Assembly (NCBI GenBank): GCA_900756925.1
Contig: CAAELX010000039.1
Span: 1-34,077 of the forward strand
Reading direction: 5' to 3'
Length of the DNA stretch: 34,077 nt
From: an uncultured Roseburia sp.
Lineage (GTDB): Bacteria; Bacillota; Clostridia; Lachnospirales; Lachnospiraceae
A model generated the notes under the pieces. The model did not search any database, was not told where the DNA came from, and saw nothing but the letters and a program-made list of their open reading frames with translations. Within the stretch, counting starts at the first letter, position 1, and the number at the start of each line of letters is the position of its first letter. Shown here piece after piece: positions 33,591 through 34,077 of the stretch. A program made the position numbers and the translations under genes.

Positions 33591-33847
33591 GGACGCTGCC
33601 GGTCGACAGGCTTTGACAGCCGAAAGAGAGCGGTACTTCCTCCGAAATTCCATTACGCCAGGAACTCCGATGAGCCCCTAAGCGGCTGATTCTCTCAGCA
33701 ACGGCTTCGAGAATACTTGACAATAGAATGTGCGCAAAGCGTGCATTCTATTGTAATCCAGGGTCTCATCTCCGTGGCGTAGAGGAAATTTCTTCGGAAG
33801 TACCGCTCTCTTTCGGCATACGAAGGGTATGGAACGGCAGCTGCGGA
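33591..33847. ncRNA. Large nested inverted-repeat structure, possible structured RNA
   Basis: Helices nest as follows. GCTGCCG (33595-33601) pairs with CGGCAGC (33835-33841). 33620-33640 pairs without mismatch over 21 bp with 33796-33816. 33644-33651 pairs with 33784-33792 with one bulge. TACGCCA (33654-33660) pairs with TGGCGTA (33775-33781). GATGAG (33669-33674) pairs with CTCATC (33765-33770). Side hairpins are GCTGA/TCAGC (33685-33699), CAATAGAATG/CATTCTATTG (33721-33753) and CATAC/GTATG (33817-33831). The fold is of riboregulator complexity, lies between lgt and a convergent gene, and has no coding frame. Strand and family are undetermined; a remnant of a mobile element end is the alternative. 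Confidence 0.5.
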
Positions 33848-33898
33848 TCTTGATTCTGTAGTTTTATTGATAATGGTTTTAAAGTCTACTGACCTACA

Positions 33899-34077
33899 TT
33901 ATGATTTTTGAGCAAGCTGTTCTTTTAAACGTTTGATTTCGTTATCCTTTTCGGAAATGACACTATCCATCTCAGAAATAATCGTATCTTTTTTCGAGAG
34001 TTCTTCTTTGTTCTTTTCGAGTTCTTCTTTGTTTTTTTCAAGTTCTTCCTGCATTTTTTCCATTCTGGCATTATGCA
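33899..34077 (-). CDS. Coiled-coil C-terminus of a protein running off the window (possibly Rpn-family nuclease)
   Basis: Minus strand, stop TAA at 33899-33901; 58 complete residues are visible. They form a charged coiled coil (NARMEKMQEELEKNKEEL, ISEMDSVISEKDNEIKRLKE) ending in LAQKS. Such tails are common at the C-terminus of Rpn-family recombination-promoting nucleases (PD-(D/E)XK transposase-like) in Lachnospiraceae, but no catalytic region is in view, so the family is a guess. The repeats at 33998-34060 lie within it. It is convergent with lgt and faces the structured element. Confidence 0.55.
   Translation of the reverse strand, partial: HNARMEKMQEELEKNKEELEKNKEELSKKDTIISEMDSVISEKDNEIKRLKEQLAQKS
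33998..34060 (-). repeat. Three 21-bp tandem repeats in the coiled-coil gene
   Basis: Units at 33998-34018, 34019-34039 and 34040-34060 are near-identical (each contains AGTTCTTC on the plus strand). Each encodes seven residues of type E-L-x-K-N-K-E, one heptad of the coiled coil. Such repeats can expand or contract by slippage. Confidence 0.75.

Noticed and set aside
33595..33841. Interpreting the outer inverted repeats as terminal repeats of an insertion sequence
   Set aside because: No transposase frame lies between the arms, and the nested inner helices form one continuous fold instead of two isolated ends.
33591..33847. Naming the structured element as raiA, 6S or another specific RNA family
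   Set aside because: I cannot recall a sequence signature that matches; only a covariance-model search can decide, so it is reported without a family name.

Overview
The window looks like chromosomal DNA of an anaerobic, spore-forming Firmicute, most likely a gut Lachnospiraceae-type clostridium. The pointers are the spore maturation pair spmA/spmB, a HrcA-type CIRCE element on a small heat-shock gene, YesM/YesN-type two-component regulation of an LplABC-type transporter, and a yaaO-holB-ricT-yabB block resembling the Bacillus subtilis order. The species assignment is inference.

Layout. Bases 1-3300 hold housekeeping genes: the tail of a PfkB sugar kinase, a CIRCE-controlled Hsp20, initiator tRNA-Met, spmA/spmB on the minus strand, and a sirtuin. 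Bases 3300-3600 carry a broken MNT-type nucleotidyltransferase gene and a strong terminator. Bases 3668-15546 form a glycan/glycoside locus: YesM-like kinase and YesN-like regulator, two permeases and a large binding lipoprotein with no ATPase, then an alpha/beta hydrolase, a nucleoside-hydrolase-like enzyme and a GH3 glycosidase with swapped domain order. A lipoprotein with a C-terminal LprI-like domain follows (15678-16775).

Bases 16878-23861 are the most unusual part. A transcription factor made of a PEP-hydrolase-like TIM barrel fused to an AraC DNA-binding domain is followed by its own terminator. Next comes an AT-rich promoter region with three identical 12-bp repeats. Then come four co-directional genes: a Tm-1-like (UPF0261) protein, a stand-alone TIM barrel paralogous to the regulator's sensor half, an SLC13/DASS-type anion permease, and an aryl-sulfate sulfotransferase without a signal peptide that keeps all catalytic residues. 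I read this as a self-contained uptake and conversion pathway for an anionic, perhaps sulfated aromatic, compound, sensed by a retired copy of one of its own enzymes. The substrate is unknown.

Bases 23929-33562 return to core functions: trmB, a dacF-type carboxypeptidase, a carboxylesterase remnant, a MobA-MobB-like fusion with a ruined P-loop, then yaaO-like, a guanylate-kinase-like gene where Bacillus has tmk, holB, ricT, a TrmN6-like methyltransferase, and lgt. The last 500 bases hold a large nested inverted-repeat structure (possible structured RNA) and, on the minus strand, the coiled-coil tail of a protein running off the window.
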